A DNA stretch of 64,000 bases from Ypsolopha sequella (lineage: Eukaryota; Arthropoda; Insecta; Lepidoptera; Ypsolophidae). The notes beneath the pieces are model-generated. The model worked only from the letters and a program-made list of their open reading frames with translations, ran no database searches and was not told the DNA's origin. The DNA is taken from positions 4,530,401 through 4,594,400 of the forward strand of contig OW204004.1 in NCBI GenBank assembly GCA_934047225.1, read 5' to 3'. Shown here piece by piece: positions 1 to 10,893 of this stretch (position 1 is the stretch's first letter; the number at the start of each line of letters is the position of its first letter). Made by a program: the position numbers and the translations under genes.

Positions 1-162
1 TGTCTTTTTATAAGTTGTTGTTTTTTAATAAAAATATAATAATAAATCATTTATTTCGGACATACATCCATAAAGTGTTAGTAACAATTTACTTAAACCT
101 ATGTTAGTGTACAAAGAAAACAAACTATTTACAAACAATATATTTACAAAAAAAATTTTTTT
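1..162 (-). other. 3' UTR of LINE-1
   Basis: AT-rich sequence downstream of the LINE-1 ORF2 stop on the minus strand, with an A/T homopolymer patch at about 147-168. No ORF or other element is visible and the LINE 3' terminus may lie outside the window. Confidence 0.5.
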
Positions 163-1899
163 TTATTTAGCTGCCCTGTTGGAGGGTAGCACATGCGTGG
201 CGGTGTAATGCCTGATGATAGGACCATCCATCCTTTCAGCAACAGTGACCAGGAGACTATTGGCGCTGGCGCGTACCCGCTGCATCAGAGAAGCGCTTCG
301 TTTCCTCATGATGGCCTGGAAGCCATCCGTGCACGCATTCGCGACCATCTCCGATGCGCTGCAGTAGCGCGGCAGCCCCAACAGCGCCCTAAATGCATTG
401 TTGTACTGAACACGCAGAGCGTTGTAGGCTTTTTGAGTATAGTTGGTCCATAGGCTGCAAGTGTAAAATGATTGGCAGTAAGCCCTAAACAAGGTGACCT
501 TCACACTACTCGTACACTTCGCAAACCTACGGATCAACATATTACTTCTCACCGCCAACGCCCTGCGCTCCCTCTCTATGTCCATATCATCTTTTTGTGA
601 TGCGACGACCCAGTGCCCCAAATATTTAAATTCAGATACCATTTTAAGAGGAGTGCCCACGAGAGTAACTGGAGGAACAGAACTATAAAACTTAGTACCC
701 GCATTGAAAATTAGCAACTCACTCTTCTTGGCATTGTACCTAAGGCCATGAGTCTCCTTATACCGCTCACAGATGTTCAGCAGCCTCCTGAGAGCACTGA
801 CAGAGGGACTCAGCAACACCATGTCATCAGCGTAACTAATATTATTGACAAATTTCCCATCAATGGAGCAACCTACCATGGCATCACTGAGCTCCCCTAT
901 CAGCCGATTCACATACAAGCTGAAGAGCCTCGGAGAGGTCAACCCACCCTGCCTCACTCCGCACTCCAACCTGTACGGCTCGGATAGTGAGCCTGCCCAC
1001 CTTACCATATTACTCTGATGACCATACCAGTATTTAAACATTTCAATGAGCTCATCTGGTAACGTAGTGTCCTCATATAGCTTCTCCCATAGCTTATTGT
1101 AAGACACCAAATCGAAGGCTTTTGACAGGTCAAGAAAACACGCGTAGACGGGTGTCTTCCTGTCTGTGTAGTACCGAACAGTGTGCTTCAGACAAAGGAC
1201 TGCTGTCTCTGTGGAAAGTCCAGATCTGAAGCCAAATTGGGCATCGTGAAGAGTTAGATGTTTATCCAGTTGTTTGTCAAGCACACTGTCCAGCACCTTA
1301 GCCAAAATGGTAGCCAACGAGATGGGTCTGTAGTTATTGACATCAGAAGCATCTCCTGTTCGGTTCTTCACTATCGGCACCACCAGGGTCTTCATCATCT
1401 CGTCAGGTAAGTAAGAATGCCTTACACAAAAGGTGAAAAGCATGGCTAGCACTCTGGGCAAATGAACACCTGCATGTTGCAGATGTTCAATACTAAGAGA
1501 GTCATGCCCAGGTGATTTTCCACGCGTCATGCGTCTCACCACTGTCTTTATCTCTTTAGCCGTGAACCTCACATGTGAGCTAATGGTGGACAGCCTAGAA
1601 GGTGACGAGTCCCCTGGCGGCCCCAACGGAGACTGTACCTTAAAATGGTTTTGAAAGAGTTGTGCAATGTCGGCAGGCTCACTAACACCCTCTACACTCA
1701 CAGGTAGACTCGACCTAGGGCTCAGTTTATTGGTCTGTTTCCAAAACTTTCCGAAGTTTTTATTGGAATGATGAGATGCTATAATGTCCATTTTTATTTG
1801 TTCAGCGTTATCTTGACACCATTTCAACCTACTCTTAAAACTACTCTTAAAAACTTTCCTGGTTTCATTCGCATACATTTTATCTATAACTAATCTATG
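163..1899 (-). CDS. LINE-1 ORF2, reverse transcriptase half (exposed by hAT insertion)
   Basis: The C-terminal 578 residues of LINE-1 ORF2, coding for the reverse transcriptase that copies element RNA at the nicked target. RT blocks are in order: a PIVKNR/NNYRPISL block, FLDLSKAFD, the GVRQGGLTSP block, and the catalytic YADDM motif (near 820-835), followed by a thumb and a C-terminal domain without an RNase H signature. The frame stays open upstream of 1,899 only into hAT terminal sequence, so the apparent start near 1,974 is not real. Codon phase at 1,899 matches the phase at 4,711, so the two halves join exactly once the hAT and one 8-bp duplication are discounted. No internal stop is seen. 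Confidence 0.85.
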   Translation of the reverse strand, partial: HRLVIDKMYANETRKVFKSSFKSRLKWCQDNAEQIKMDIIASHHSNKNFGKFWKQTNKLSPRSSLPVSVEGVSEPADIAQLFQNHFKVQSPLGPPGDSSPSRLSTISSHVRFTAKEIKTVVRRMTRGKSPGHDSLSIEHLQHAGVHLPRVLAMLFTFCVRHSYLPDEMMKTLVVPIVKNRTGDASDVNNYRPISLATILAKVLDSVLDKQLDKHLTLHDAQFGFRSGLSTETAVLCLKHTVRYYTDRKTPVYACFLDLSKAFDLVSYNKLWEKLYEDTTLPDELIEMFKYWYGHQSNMVRWAGSLSEPYRLECGVRQGGLTSPRLFSLYVNRLIGELSDAMVGCSIDGKFVNNISYADDMVLLSPSVSALRRLLNICERYKETHGLRYNAKKSELLIFNAGTKFYSSVPPVTLVGTPLKMVSEFKYLGHWVVASQKDDMDIERERRALAVRSNMLIRRFAKCTSSVKVTLFRAYCQSFYTCSLWTNYTQKAYNALRVQYNNAFRALLGLPRYCSASEMVANACTDGFQAIMRKRSASLMQRVRASANSLLVTVAERMDGPIIRHYTATHVLPSNRAAK

Positions 1900-1922
1900 A
1901 TCTAAACCAGGGGTCGGCAACC
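1900..1922 (+). repeat. hAT left target duplication and terminal inverted repeat
   Basis: TSD ATCTAAAC (1,900-1,907) followed by the 15-bp TIR CAGGGGTCGGCAACC. Confidence 0.95.
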
Positions 1923-2085
1923 TTATGCTATAGCCGGGCCACATATGTTGCCAGAGTATCAGTGCGGGCCGCACTTATATTTATATGTTCGGGCATGTAT
2001 TTTTAATATTTGAAATAAAACGCATATATATTCATACAATTATGTCTTTTTTAATTGAACTACTATACTAACATAAAAGTAAGAA

Positions 2086-3921
2086 CTAGTGAGATTTTTG
2101 AGGCTGCATTTGACTTGCAAGTTTTTTAACGTCTGCTTTCATTTTAGTAGTAGACACGCGCAGTATCGCGTCTAAATGTTCATCCGTTAACCGCGAACAA
2201 TTCTTATTTTTGCGGTAGTTGAGAATTGAAAAAGTCTGCTCACACAAATATGTACTACCAAACATAGTTATTATCTGCTGAGCAAACTTTTTCAATTCTT
2301 TGAAGTTTTCAGAACTCAAACCTCCGTAGAACTGTATCAAGTCAGTGCTTTCCTTAAATGCCGTTTTAAGTGTGCTATTACTTTGCAAATCTACTATGTT
2401 CATTTGCAAATTGCTTGGTACCTCACTAATATCAATTGCAAAAGGGTTTTGGAATATTTCCATGTTAAGGGAGCTCTTTTTAAAGTCGGTGAATCGATTT
2501 ACAAACTCAGTTTGTAGTTGTGTTAACACGTTTCTCATTGTAATATTTTGCCACACAAAATTATCTCCAGCTTCTTCCACGGCTTTCTTGCAATTACGAA
2601 AATGGTCAAGCTTTTTTTCATCAATATGCTTGATAAACAGTTTCAGTTTCATTTCAAATGACTTTACATCTGTATACATATCGCAAATCAATTTATTTTT
2701 TCCCTGCAAGCGTTTGTTGAGCTGATTCAGTTCCTTAGTCAAATCAGTCAAAAAACCAAGATCGATAATCCACTGTTTGTTAGTAAGCTCTTCTACTGGC
2801 TTTCCTTTCATCTCCATGAAGTTGCCAATTTCTTTTCTCAAATCAAAAAACCGTTCCAAAACGGCACCTCGACTGAGCCACCTCACTTCACAGTAGTAAA
2901 CCACGTCACCATGTTCAGCTTCCAGATCTTCCAAAAACTTTTGGAACTGACGGTGTGTGAGCCCATTTCTTCTTATAAAATTAACAGTGGATGTTACAGT
3001 ATCCATTATTTCTTTCCAGGATATAACTTTGGAGCACAATGCCTCTTGATGGACAATACAGTGAAAAATCAATGGCACAGTAGATCCAGAATCTTTCACT
3101 TTGCTGATGATTCTCCCAACAACACCTTTGTTTTGACCGCTCATGTTCTTGCCTCCATCGGTAGTGACACTTGTTAACTTTTCCCAGCTTAATTGCAATG
3201 AATCCAGAGCTTGTTCCACATGGTGAAATAAATCTTCTCCCGTAGTTGTACCTTTCAAACTGCAAATTTTCACAAGCTCTTCGTAAACAGTAAAGTTTTC
3301 GTCAATGCCGCGTACAAATATGAGTAGCTGTGCTGTATCCGACACGTCCGTACTTTCATCCATCGCTAAAGAGAAGCAGTCGAAAGACTGCGCCTTATCC
3401 CTGAGTTATTCACACAAATTAGCACCCAAGTCTTCAGTACGTCGGGTGCAAGTTCTTGCAGAGAGACTAAGACTTTCAAACATTTTTTTCTGCTCTGGGC
3501 ATATTTCTTCTGCGATAGCTAAGACACACTCTTTTACTAATTCACTATCGGTAAACGGACGTCCACTTTTTGCAAGAATCTCTGCTACCCTGTAACTGGC
3601 CCGAACATTCGATTCGCTGTTGTCTGCCACAACCTTAAATATGTTTTGTTGATTTTGTAATGACGATTTCAAAGTGGAAATTTTCCTTTTCCGTATTTCT
3701 CCTTCAAGACAGTCAAATTTAGCTTTGTGCTCAGTGTCGTAATGTCGCTTCAGGTTATATTCCTTTACTACAGAAATACTCTTTTGACAAATCAAGCATA
3801 ACGGTTTTCCTTTAAACTCGATAAAAAAGTATAATTCTGTCCATAATTCGTTAAAAACTCTTTTTTCTTCTTCTATCTTCCTTTTTCTTGAAGCCATGTT
3901 TATATAATTATTCTGTAACAA
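2086..3921 (-). pseudogene. hAT transposase (BED finger, RNase H-like, hATC), one in-frame stop
   Basis: Transposase of the hAT element, 611 codons long if the stop is ignored. The N-terminus has a BED-type zinc finger (CLIC, then H-x4-H, about residues 45-65). The RNase H-like core begins at MDESTDVSD, and the C-terminal hATC dimerisation region includes CEQTFSILNYRKNK. It resembles the GTF2IRD2/SCAND3-related hAT lineage. A TAA at 3,406-3,408 (about codon 172) separates two long open parts that share one reading frame, so a single substitution is enough to explain the break. As it stands the copy should not make full-length transposase, unless the stop is read through or translation restarts at the ATG at 3,361-3,363. 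Confidence 0.9.
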
Positions 3922-4695
3922 TAATGAAAAAAATTAAATTCGTTGTAAAATTATATGTTCCAGTTAGCACCTACAAATTCAACTCCACATTCAAATAATA
4001 ATTAAAACATGACACACTCGTAACTAACTTCATGTCATGTAACTACTATCCCCGTCCTTATAACATTTACCCATCAATCTGAAGGTTCACATTAACAAGC
4101 AGTAAATAAAATAAAACAAAATGCTCGCGAGTGCATACAACTTACCTCATACGTCGTGCGTGAGAAGCTATCAGCGAAGGGAAGAAAGGTGAAACGAAAC
4201 GCGTAGCTAGCAACCAGATGAGACGTGAGTTTCCGGCGAATTTCCACAACCGAATGTGGCGAGAGCCTCGCGCGGCTGTGATTTTAACTAAAACCGGTCG
4301 CTTTGAATTTTTTCGCCGCCGCACACCTGCGTCTAATCAAAGACTGCCGCCCCGCCTATTGTCTCAAAGGAGCCGCCCGCCGCAGCACGTGCGGCGGATA
4401 AACGCAAAAGAAATTGCCAAGAATTGAATAAGTACAGCAAATATTTATTTTCGGTAGAAACAATACATAACATCACAGTCTTGATAAACAGTTCTTAAGA
4501 AATGAAATAGAGGTACATTTTTATCACCCCGCGTGGGAGCGAGCTTTCAAGAATACTCTCATGGCCCAGCAGCATGGCCGTATAAATTCTAGTGAATTTA
4601 TATGGCCTTTTGCTTCGGTATTTTTTTCTTACGGACCTCAGGCTTGCGGGCCGCACCGAGATAGTCTACGGGCCGCATGCGGCCCGCGGGCCGCC
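3922..4695 (-). other. hAT 5' noncoding region
   Basis: Noncoding sequence between the transposase start and the right TIR. The part nearest the TIR is GC-rich with CCGCCCGC and GCGGCGG runs; the rest is AT-rich. A promoter would be expected here but no clear motif was identified. Confidence 0.5.
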
Positions 4696-4718
4696 GGTTG
4701 CCGACCCCTGATCTAAAC
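4696..4718 (+). repeat. hAT right terminal inverted repeat and target duplication
   Basis: TIR GGTTGCCGACCCCTG (4,696-4,710) followed by TSD ATCTAAAC (4,711-4,718), mirroring the left end exactly. Confidence 0.95.
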
Positions 4719-5616
4719 TACTACAAAGTCCATCACAACAATTTTTAAATTCAGGTGGAAAATCCATTTCTCTTAATTTCTTATGAGCATACTGTTCGTA
4801 AAATTCAACTTGCTGTGGATTTCTTTCTCCCCAAATAACAGTATTACGGTCATTTATAGTGTAACCAGTTTTCACTCTAAGTACATTATAGTTACATGAT
4901 ATTTCCAACGGAAAGTGGTCAGACCAATATAAATTATAGTGTATCTTAGCGTCCATTACCGCTTTCCAAGCAGCTTCCGATACCAAGCAATGGTCTAACC
5001 AGCTTCTAGAACCATAAACATCGCTTACATACGTGTACGAGCCTGAAGAGAGTCCCAACACCTCAATGTCTGCGCACCGCCACTTTTGTTCCATGCAAAA
5101 CGACATAAGCTCATTGCCAAAACGCTCACCTGGATGAGCGTTAAAGTCCCCCAGTATAAATACCGAGTCTATGTCACAGTCTTCTACGATAGCGGCAATT
5201 TCACCCAAACACTCCGTAAACTCGGTAAGATTTTCAGCTGAGTCAGTAGGCATGTATACAGAGAACACCAAAAGCTCACGATCCGATAGCGTTATTTTGA
5301 TGGCCGCAATACGCACACTTTCACACTGCACTATAGAGACCGATTTAAATACGCTTTTTCGCCATAACAAGCCCACGCCTCCATAGGGTCTCCCGTGAAG
5401 GACACCCGCACTAATGTCGATCGCGGATTTTCCCGTATACTCGAAGTCTGGATCAATCCCGCCCAGAAATGGGACGTCATGCGGCAGCAACCACGTCTCC
5501 TGTAGGGCTATAATGTCAGCTGTTCGACACAGAGATCTCACACAATCGACCGAGCGAGTAATGGACCTACAGTTAAAACTGACAAGTTTAGAGTTATTGT
5601 TTGTTTGTATTATCAT
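4711..5616 (-). CDS. LINE-1 ORF2, endonuclease half
   Basis: The N-terminal 302 codons of LINE-1 ORF2, an apurinic/apyrimidinic-type endonuclease that nicks the target to prime reverse transcription. Diagnostic motifs in order are VSFNCRS, ALQETWL (catalytic Glu), GDFNAHPG (Asp/Asn) and WSDHFPLE (catalytic Asp-His). The ATG at 5,614-5,616 overlaps the ORF1 stop. The frame runs without stops to the hAT target duplication at 4,711 and resumes in phase at 1,899, giving an original ORF2 of about 880 residues. Confidence 0.88.
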
Positions 5617-5618
5617 TA
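5614..5618 (-). promoter_or_regulatory. TAATG stop/restart overlap between LINE-1 ORF1 and ORF2
   Basis: On the minus strand ORF1 ends in TAA (5,618-5,616) and ORF2 begins with ATG (5,616-5,614), sharing one base. This TAATG arrangement is known in some two-ORF LINEs, where ORF2 is translated by termination-reinitiation. Confidence 0.7.
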
Positions 5619-5827
5619 TTTATTATTGATGTTAAAGTTCATGTCATTCAGTTCTCCGTACGCCTTATTATTATTGTCATACGTATTTCTATTAAAGTAA
5701 ATAAATCGCCGGAATTGTATGCCCTCCGGACATAGTTTATCCTCAAGAAATAATGATAACTTGGTGTGTGGTACAAAAATCTTGTAAGCATCATAGCGTT
5801 TCGGTTTTTTCATGTTTATTTTTTTCA
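5616..5827 (-). CDS. LINE-1 ORF1, C-terminal end
   Basis: About 70 codons. The sequence YDAYKIFVPHTKLSLFLE followed by PEGIQFRRFIYF matches the closing part of the RNA-binding ORF1 proteins of CR1/Jockey-like elements. There is no reason to take the internal ATG at 5,811-5,813 as a true start. The upstream part of the protein is the frame at about 9,800-10,893, separated from this piece by LINE-2. Immediately upstream lies the LINE-2 A-run. Confidence 0.65.
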
Positions 5828-5960
5828 GTCACAGTTTTTTTTTTTTTTTATGCGTTTATTGAGTAAATACAAGAAAAATATACAATATTATAAAACTTAT
5901 ACAGCTAACTGAAACCATAAAGAGGTTTATGTGTCGCTGCAAGCGCTCACAACTAAAATT

Positions 5961-8937
5961 TTACTTATTTAATTTTATCAATTTGTTTTTATCGAGATAG
6001 TGACACTTTAAAATAGTTTTTATTTTGTGAGGATTACGATTCAGTTGACTTATAATTTCACTTGGTAGTTCGTTTAATATCTTTGGTAGCATGTACTCCC
6101 AAGTGCGAGTACCATAGTTATTGTTGTAGGAGGGTAGTTTGTATTTCGGTAAGTATGTCAGTTTACGAAGTTGATTTGGTCTTGTTTTTTTTTGTATTTG
6201 GTCAACTTTGTCGTACTCCTCACAAATAGTGTCCATTTTTACTTTGTTGAAAACATTTATGACTTTGCAGTATTTAAATAATTCGTCTTCTTTGTATTTA
6301 TGTCTAATAGACAAAGGCACAATAGTTTTAAGTAAACGAAGTTGCATTGTATAAATGTTTTCAACATATGTTTTGTATGTTCTACCGTAACTACTAAGGC
6401 CATAACCAATTACAGAGTCAGCCAGTGACATGTATAACATTGTACGGTAATTTATACTTAAGAATTGACAACTTACACAAAATAGACCTAAATTTATTGC
6501 ATATATGCTCAATGTGCGATCCCCAATTAAATTTACTATCAATAGTCAGTCCCAGGTAGGTATGTTTTGTTACTAATTCTAAGGGTTCACAGTTACACAC
6601 TTTGTATTTGGTTTGATGCATACAAGAGTGATTATGCGCGATGATAGACGGACTGGCCTTTGCTTTTATGTATGGGGAATGTATATGCATAACTTTTGTT
6701 TTGTTGTAGTTAATGACCAGTCCAACATCATGCGACCACTTGCAAATTAAATCAAAGTTCTTTTGCATTGTGTTTTGAGCATCATTTATGTTATTATGAG
6801 CTACTATCATGCAAGTATCGTCAGCAAACTGATATACAGACCCCTCCGAAAATATGTTAGGCATATCATTTACATAGATTAGGTACTCTAACGGTGCAAA
6901 TATTGATCCTTGGGCTGTACCCTCATCAGTAGGTATCATACTGCTATGTTTTCCAGCTATTTTAACAGTTGTACAGCGATTGGTGTGATAGTTTTTAAAG
7001 AATTTTAAAAAAGGGCCCTGTATACCGTTTTGCTCGAGCTTTGAATATAAGGTATTATAATTTAAAGTGTCAAAGGCTTTGCTGAAGTCGATAAAAATTG
7101 CAATTACATGTAATTTATTATTTAAGCACTTATTTACTTCGTTAGTAAACTTACATAATAATTGTGACGTATTTCGTTTTTTCTGGAAGCCAAATTGTTT
7201 ATTATTTATTATGTTGTTTTTATTAAGATATTTGTTTATTTCATGACCAAAATATTTTTCGACTATTTTATCAATACACGACAATATCGTTATAGGTCTA
7301 TAATTATTTATATCCTTATAGCTTCCCTTTTTATGTATAGGTCTTATAGTTCCAATTTTTAATTTGTCTGGATACATAGAGGTGTAAATGCATCTATTTA
7401 TTAAGTGTGTAATAACTGGTGTTATGTTTTTATTTATACATTTTATGTCAGACGCGCGTATTCCGTCGAAGCCAGGACTTTTTTTGTCGTTCAAATGTTT
7501 AATTATTGCTTCTATGACCTCGTTTTTCGCTTTGTGTATTTTCATTGATACTTCGGTGTTCCTTATGTATATGTTTTTATCAAGTAATGGAATATTACAA
7601 TTTGTGCATATATTTTTTACATTATTTTTAAATTCTTTGGCAAAGTTATTCGATATGGAACGTGTATCTGCTTTAAATGTTTTTAATATTACTTCATCAA
7701 TAGATTTTGTTATTTTGCCGCATAATCTATTTATAATTTCCCATACCTTTTTTGGATTTTTAAAATTAGTTGACACTTCCTTTTTTATATAATTATTTTT
7801 TACTGTATTTACATGTTTATTTGTTTTATTTCTATATTTATTATAAAGTAATCTATTTTGAACATTGCTTTCATCATTTTTCCAAATTTTAAATAGTTCG
7901 TCTCTTTTTTGACACATGTTCTTAATTTTCTCACTTATCCATTTACATGTTTTCCTTTTATTTAAATAAATGTTTGTTTTATATTTACATTTATCATAGA
8001 TATAAGTAAACTTATCCATAATAAAGTTAAGCACATCGTTAGGGTCATCATATAATAGTGCTTTACTCCAGTCAATATTATGTAGTTCAAGTTGGACCTT
8101 ATTACTATCTAATTTATGAACTTTTTTGCTTTGGCCGCCGCAGTTTGTATCAGTTTGATCTGTGATAGCAAAACAGGTTATAAAGTGGTCGGCCAGTGCA
8201 TTGTTTATCACCGCTGTTTTTATGTCCCGATCATAGTTATCGGCCATGCTACGTATAAATATATGGTCAATGCATGACTTAGTAATACGACCGTCTCGCA
8301 TCTCAATTCGTGTGTATTGACTAATTCCGCAGTCGAATCCTATTACACTGAGTGAGTTTAGGTATTTTATTGTTATTGGGTCTGATTTTTTCAGGTCAAT
8401 ATTTATGTCTCCTAAGACTATCGCATTGCTTTTAATCGAATGTATATATATGAGTCGAGATAACTCGGTGATAAATAGGTCTTTATTTAAGTTTGGTGGT
8501 CTATAAATAGCATAAATATCCATCTTAAAATTAAATTTGGTTTCTATTGTTCCTAAGATGCACTCAAAACTACTAGTTGAAATTGGTTTTCTATTGAATG
8601 TAACACTGTTATGCACATATATAATAATACCACCTCCTTTTCTATTTTTTCTTAGTTCAGTAAACATTTCGTAGTCTTGTAGCTCAAACAATTTAACGCA
8701 CTCGGTTGAGACGTTAGCCTCTGTAACTACGATGACGTGAATAAGGCGCGTGCTGTTTGAAGCGATGACCTCCAGCTGAGCGAAGTTTTTTATCATTGAT
8801 CTGATGTTAACATGCAGTGTTATCAGTGAATTTCGTTGACTAGGTATTTCAACTATAAATTGATTCCAGTTGTCGTGGTTTGTTCCTTGGATGTTTAGGT
8901 GTAAATCAAGCTCTTTTAATTGAGTGAGGGTAGGCAC
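5961..8937 (-). pseudogene. LINE-2 ORF2: endonuclease plus reverse transcriptase, one frameshift
   Basis: Endonuclease motifs come first: LHVNIRS, VVTEANV, VLGDINIDL and LADHFI. They are followed by RT blocks NNYRPITILS, FIDFSKAFDT, EGTAQGSIFAP and the catalytic FADDT. A frameshift near 6,440-6,455 moves the C-terminal region (5,961 to about 6,450) to another frame. The first codon of the open frame is GTG directly after an in-frame TAA, so the original initiator was lost or a non-AUG start or reinitiation is used. This copy should not make complete ORF2 protein. Confidence 0.85.
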
Positions 8938-8953
8938 TTAATTATGTTATAAG

Positions 8954-9712
8954 TTATTTTTCCAGTACCGCTGCTAATCTTTCGATATCATGTACAGATC
9001 TCACTGTAAACGACTTTTCCTTTTCGGCCCTACGGACTAATACTTGCCCATTTTTACACCAAACAAATTTATATAGGTCCGTTTCTTTTAGTGCCATTTT
9101 TGTTTTCCATAGAAGAAAGGCCGTGTTAGGAGTAAGAGACTCGCGCACATAGATCCTTGTATCGTCCTCTCGTCCTATATCTTTCTCCGTGATGTTGACC
9201 ATTTTGGCAGCTTCTATCCATTTGTCGCGGCAGTCCTGACGAAGCGATACAGTAATTGACGAGGATCTGTTTTTCGCGGTTCCGGGACGACTCACTTTGT
9301 TACGATATACCTTCATGATATCTGCGGGATTCTGATTTAATTTCTTACATATAGTATTGGCTATGTTAGGTACATCTTCATTATCATGTTCCTTGACGCC
9401 ACATATTTCTACATAATTATTTAGCATATTTTGCTCAATATTATTTATTTTTTGCTCCAGTACATCATTTCGCAGTGCAAGATTCTTAAAATTGTTTTTT
9501 AATTCAGTGTTCTGGTTCTCGTACATATTTATTCTTAATTCGTATTCGTCGATCTTATCTGAATAGAATTGTAGAACAGTTTGCAATTCGCTGCGTACGA
9601 CTTCGCGCACTTCACGCTTTATATCACACAGCATTTTCTGTGTGACATTATCAGTTTGCTGCGGATCTGAAGTCTCGTTGTCGGTGTTGTCTTCCTCTAC
9701 AGCATCTGGCAT
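8954..9712 (-). CDS. LINE-2 ORF1: coiled-coil RNA-binding protein
   Basis: A 252-residue protein starting at the ATG at 9,710-9,712. The N-terminus is acidic, followed by a long heptad-rich coiled coil (residues about 25-95, with DEYELRINMYENQNTEL) and an RRM/C-terminal domain region resembling L1 ORF1p/Transposase_22-type proteins. Such proteins trimerise and coat element RNA. It ends 17 bases upstream of the first ORF2 codon. No stops are seen. The open frame extends upstream to about 9,793 but lacks an ATG there. Confidence 0.75.
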   Translation of the reverse strand: MPDAVEEDNTDNETSDPQQTDNVTQKMLCDIKREVREVVRSELQTVLQFYSDKIDEYELRINMYENQNTELKNNFKNLALRNDVLEQKINNIEQNMLNNYVEICGVKEHDNEDVPNIANTICKKLNQNPADIMKVYRNKVSRPGTAKNRSSSITVSLRQDCRDKWIEAAKMVNITEKDIGREDDTRIYVRESLTPNTAFLLWKTKMALKETDLYKFVWCKNGQVLVRRAEKEKSFTVRSVHDIERLAAVLEK

Positions 9713-9789
9713 AATAAACGAGAGGCGCTTTGGTTTTGTGCCACTTGCGCAGCTTCGGCATCTTTCACCGCACTTGTACTTGTACTTGT

Positions 9790-10893
9790 ACAAGATGTAC
9801 TTGTAGTCTGTTTTATATAATCTATGATATCGCTTTCAGTTGTCTCTTTATCTACATTATTAATAAAAAGTGGTACTCTGATATCGGCTGCTTTAAATTT
9901 TACGTCAGGTTGTGTAACAGCTTTTCCTTTGTAACCAATAATACGATTTCTTAACCTTCGTTTTTGTACTAATTCCCAATCCGGGTTTGTTTTTTCTTTT
10001 TTCCATTCTCCGCTGCCATTAACTATTTCTGCTAGCGTTTTTGACTTGGGCCGAACGCTAACATGCATACTGCTTCGCTGTTTTTCCATCTCACTCGCAC
10101 CCGAAGCGCATATCCCTGTCCTCTTTCTTTCAACACAGCTCACGGTTGAGGCAGATAACTGTGGCGGTACTTGTCGGGGCGACAAAGACGATTCTCCTTC
10201 TACCCGCATTTCCCTCGGTTGCTTCGTCGTCGCCTGGCCATCTGATCTGATATCAGCTGATAAAATGTTGTTGTTCGGAGTGCTACAATTGGGACGCATT
10301 GTGTTTTCGGCAGTGTGCGGTGAAAACCTCGATCCACTTTCCGAACTATGGCTGTCAATTATGCCGCCCCCGCCCCGTTTTTGATTAACATACTCGTACA
10401 TGTCAAAATTATTGATAGGAGATGCTTGTTTAAGGTTTTTCATCTCATTTTTTATATCACTTAATTGCTTATCCGTTACATATGTATCTTTTATAACTTG
10501 AATCTCGTTTTGAAGTAGCAAAATGTCCTTCAGTAACCTCGTCGGATCCAAGTGATCGAATGTGACCGGTGGAAGTTTTTGCAGTTCTTTTGCTACGAAT
10601 ATTGGAACTAACTCGGGATCTATCTGCTTGAATATAGATATCACATCGTAAAGATCACGCTGAGATTTCCCAGTCCCTTTTCTTACTATATTTCGCTGTT
10701 GAGCTGTGATGGAGTCAAAAAGTAGGTTTTTGGCGGTTTCTATGTCGTCCTTCGAGAAGGCAGAAGTACACATCCTCACTAAACCCTCCTCATCCATCAC
10801 ATCCACTTTATTCTGTATAAAAGCTAGCAGCTCACATATCACAATATTACAACTTTTGCACTTCATCACTTTTGAAGACATCGTTATAGACAT
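9790..10893 (-). CDS. LINE-1 ORF1, N-terminal part
   Basis: Begins at ATG 10,891-10,893. The first 60 residues carry a Cys pair (CKSC) and a helix-rich segment seen at the start of many insect LINE ORF1 proteins. Next come coiled-coil-like stretches, a Ser/Pro/Thr-rich linker, and the start of an RRM-like domain (PLFINNVDKETTESDIIDYI). The frame continues to 9,697, but the last part is LINE-2 leader. The missing end is the piece at 5,616-5,827. This is a nucleic-acid chaperone/RNP protein by family role. Confidence 0.65.

Larger units (their letters stand above)
1908..4710 (-). mobile_element. hAT DNA transposon inserted in LINE-1 ORF2
   Basis: A 2.8-kb element bounded by inverted repeats CAGGGGTCGGCAACC at 1,908-1,922 and its complement at 4,696-4,710. 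It is flanked by the 8-bp duplication ATCTAAAC at 1,900-1,907 and 4,711-4,718. Eight-bp duplications and CAGGGGTC-type ends are typical of hAT. It carries one minus-strand transposase gene interrupted by a single stop. Subterminal DNA is GC-rich (GGCCCGCGGGCC-like), in contrast to the AT-rich surroundings. Confidence 0.95.
5835..9790 (-). mobile_element. LINE-2: Jockey/CR1-like retrotransposon inserted in LINE-1 ORF1
   Basis: Minus-strand element ending in an A15 tract (5,835-5,849 as T on plus), with AATAAA-like sequence just before it. It holds its own ORF1 (9,712-8,954) and ORF2 (8,937-5,961). The 5' boundary is uncertain, somewhere in about 9,715-9,800 beside a short ACAAGT-type repeat. 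No target duplication was identified with confidence. Confidence 0.7.

Noticed and set aside
1908..1974. N-terminal residues of LINE-1 RT frame upstream of 1,899
   Set aside because: They read into the hAT terminus and target duplication.
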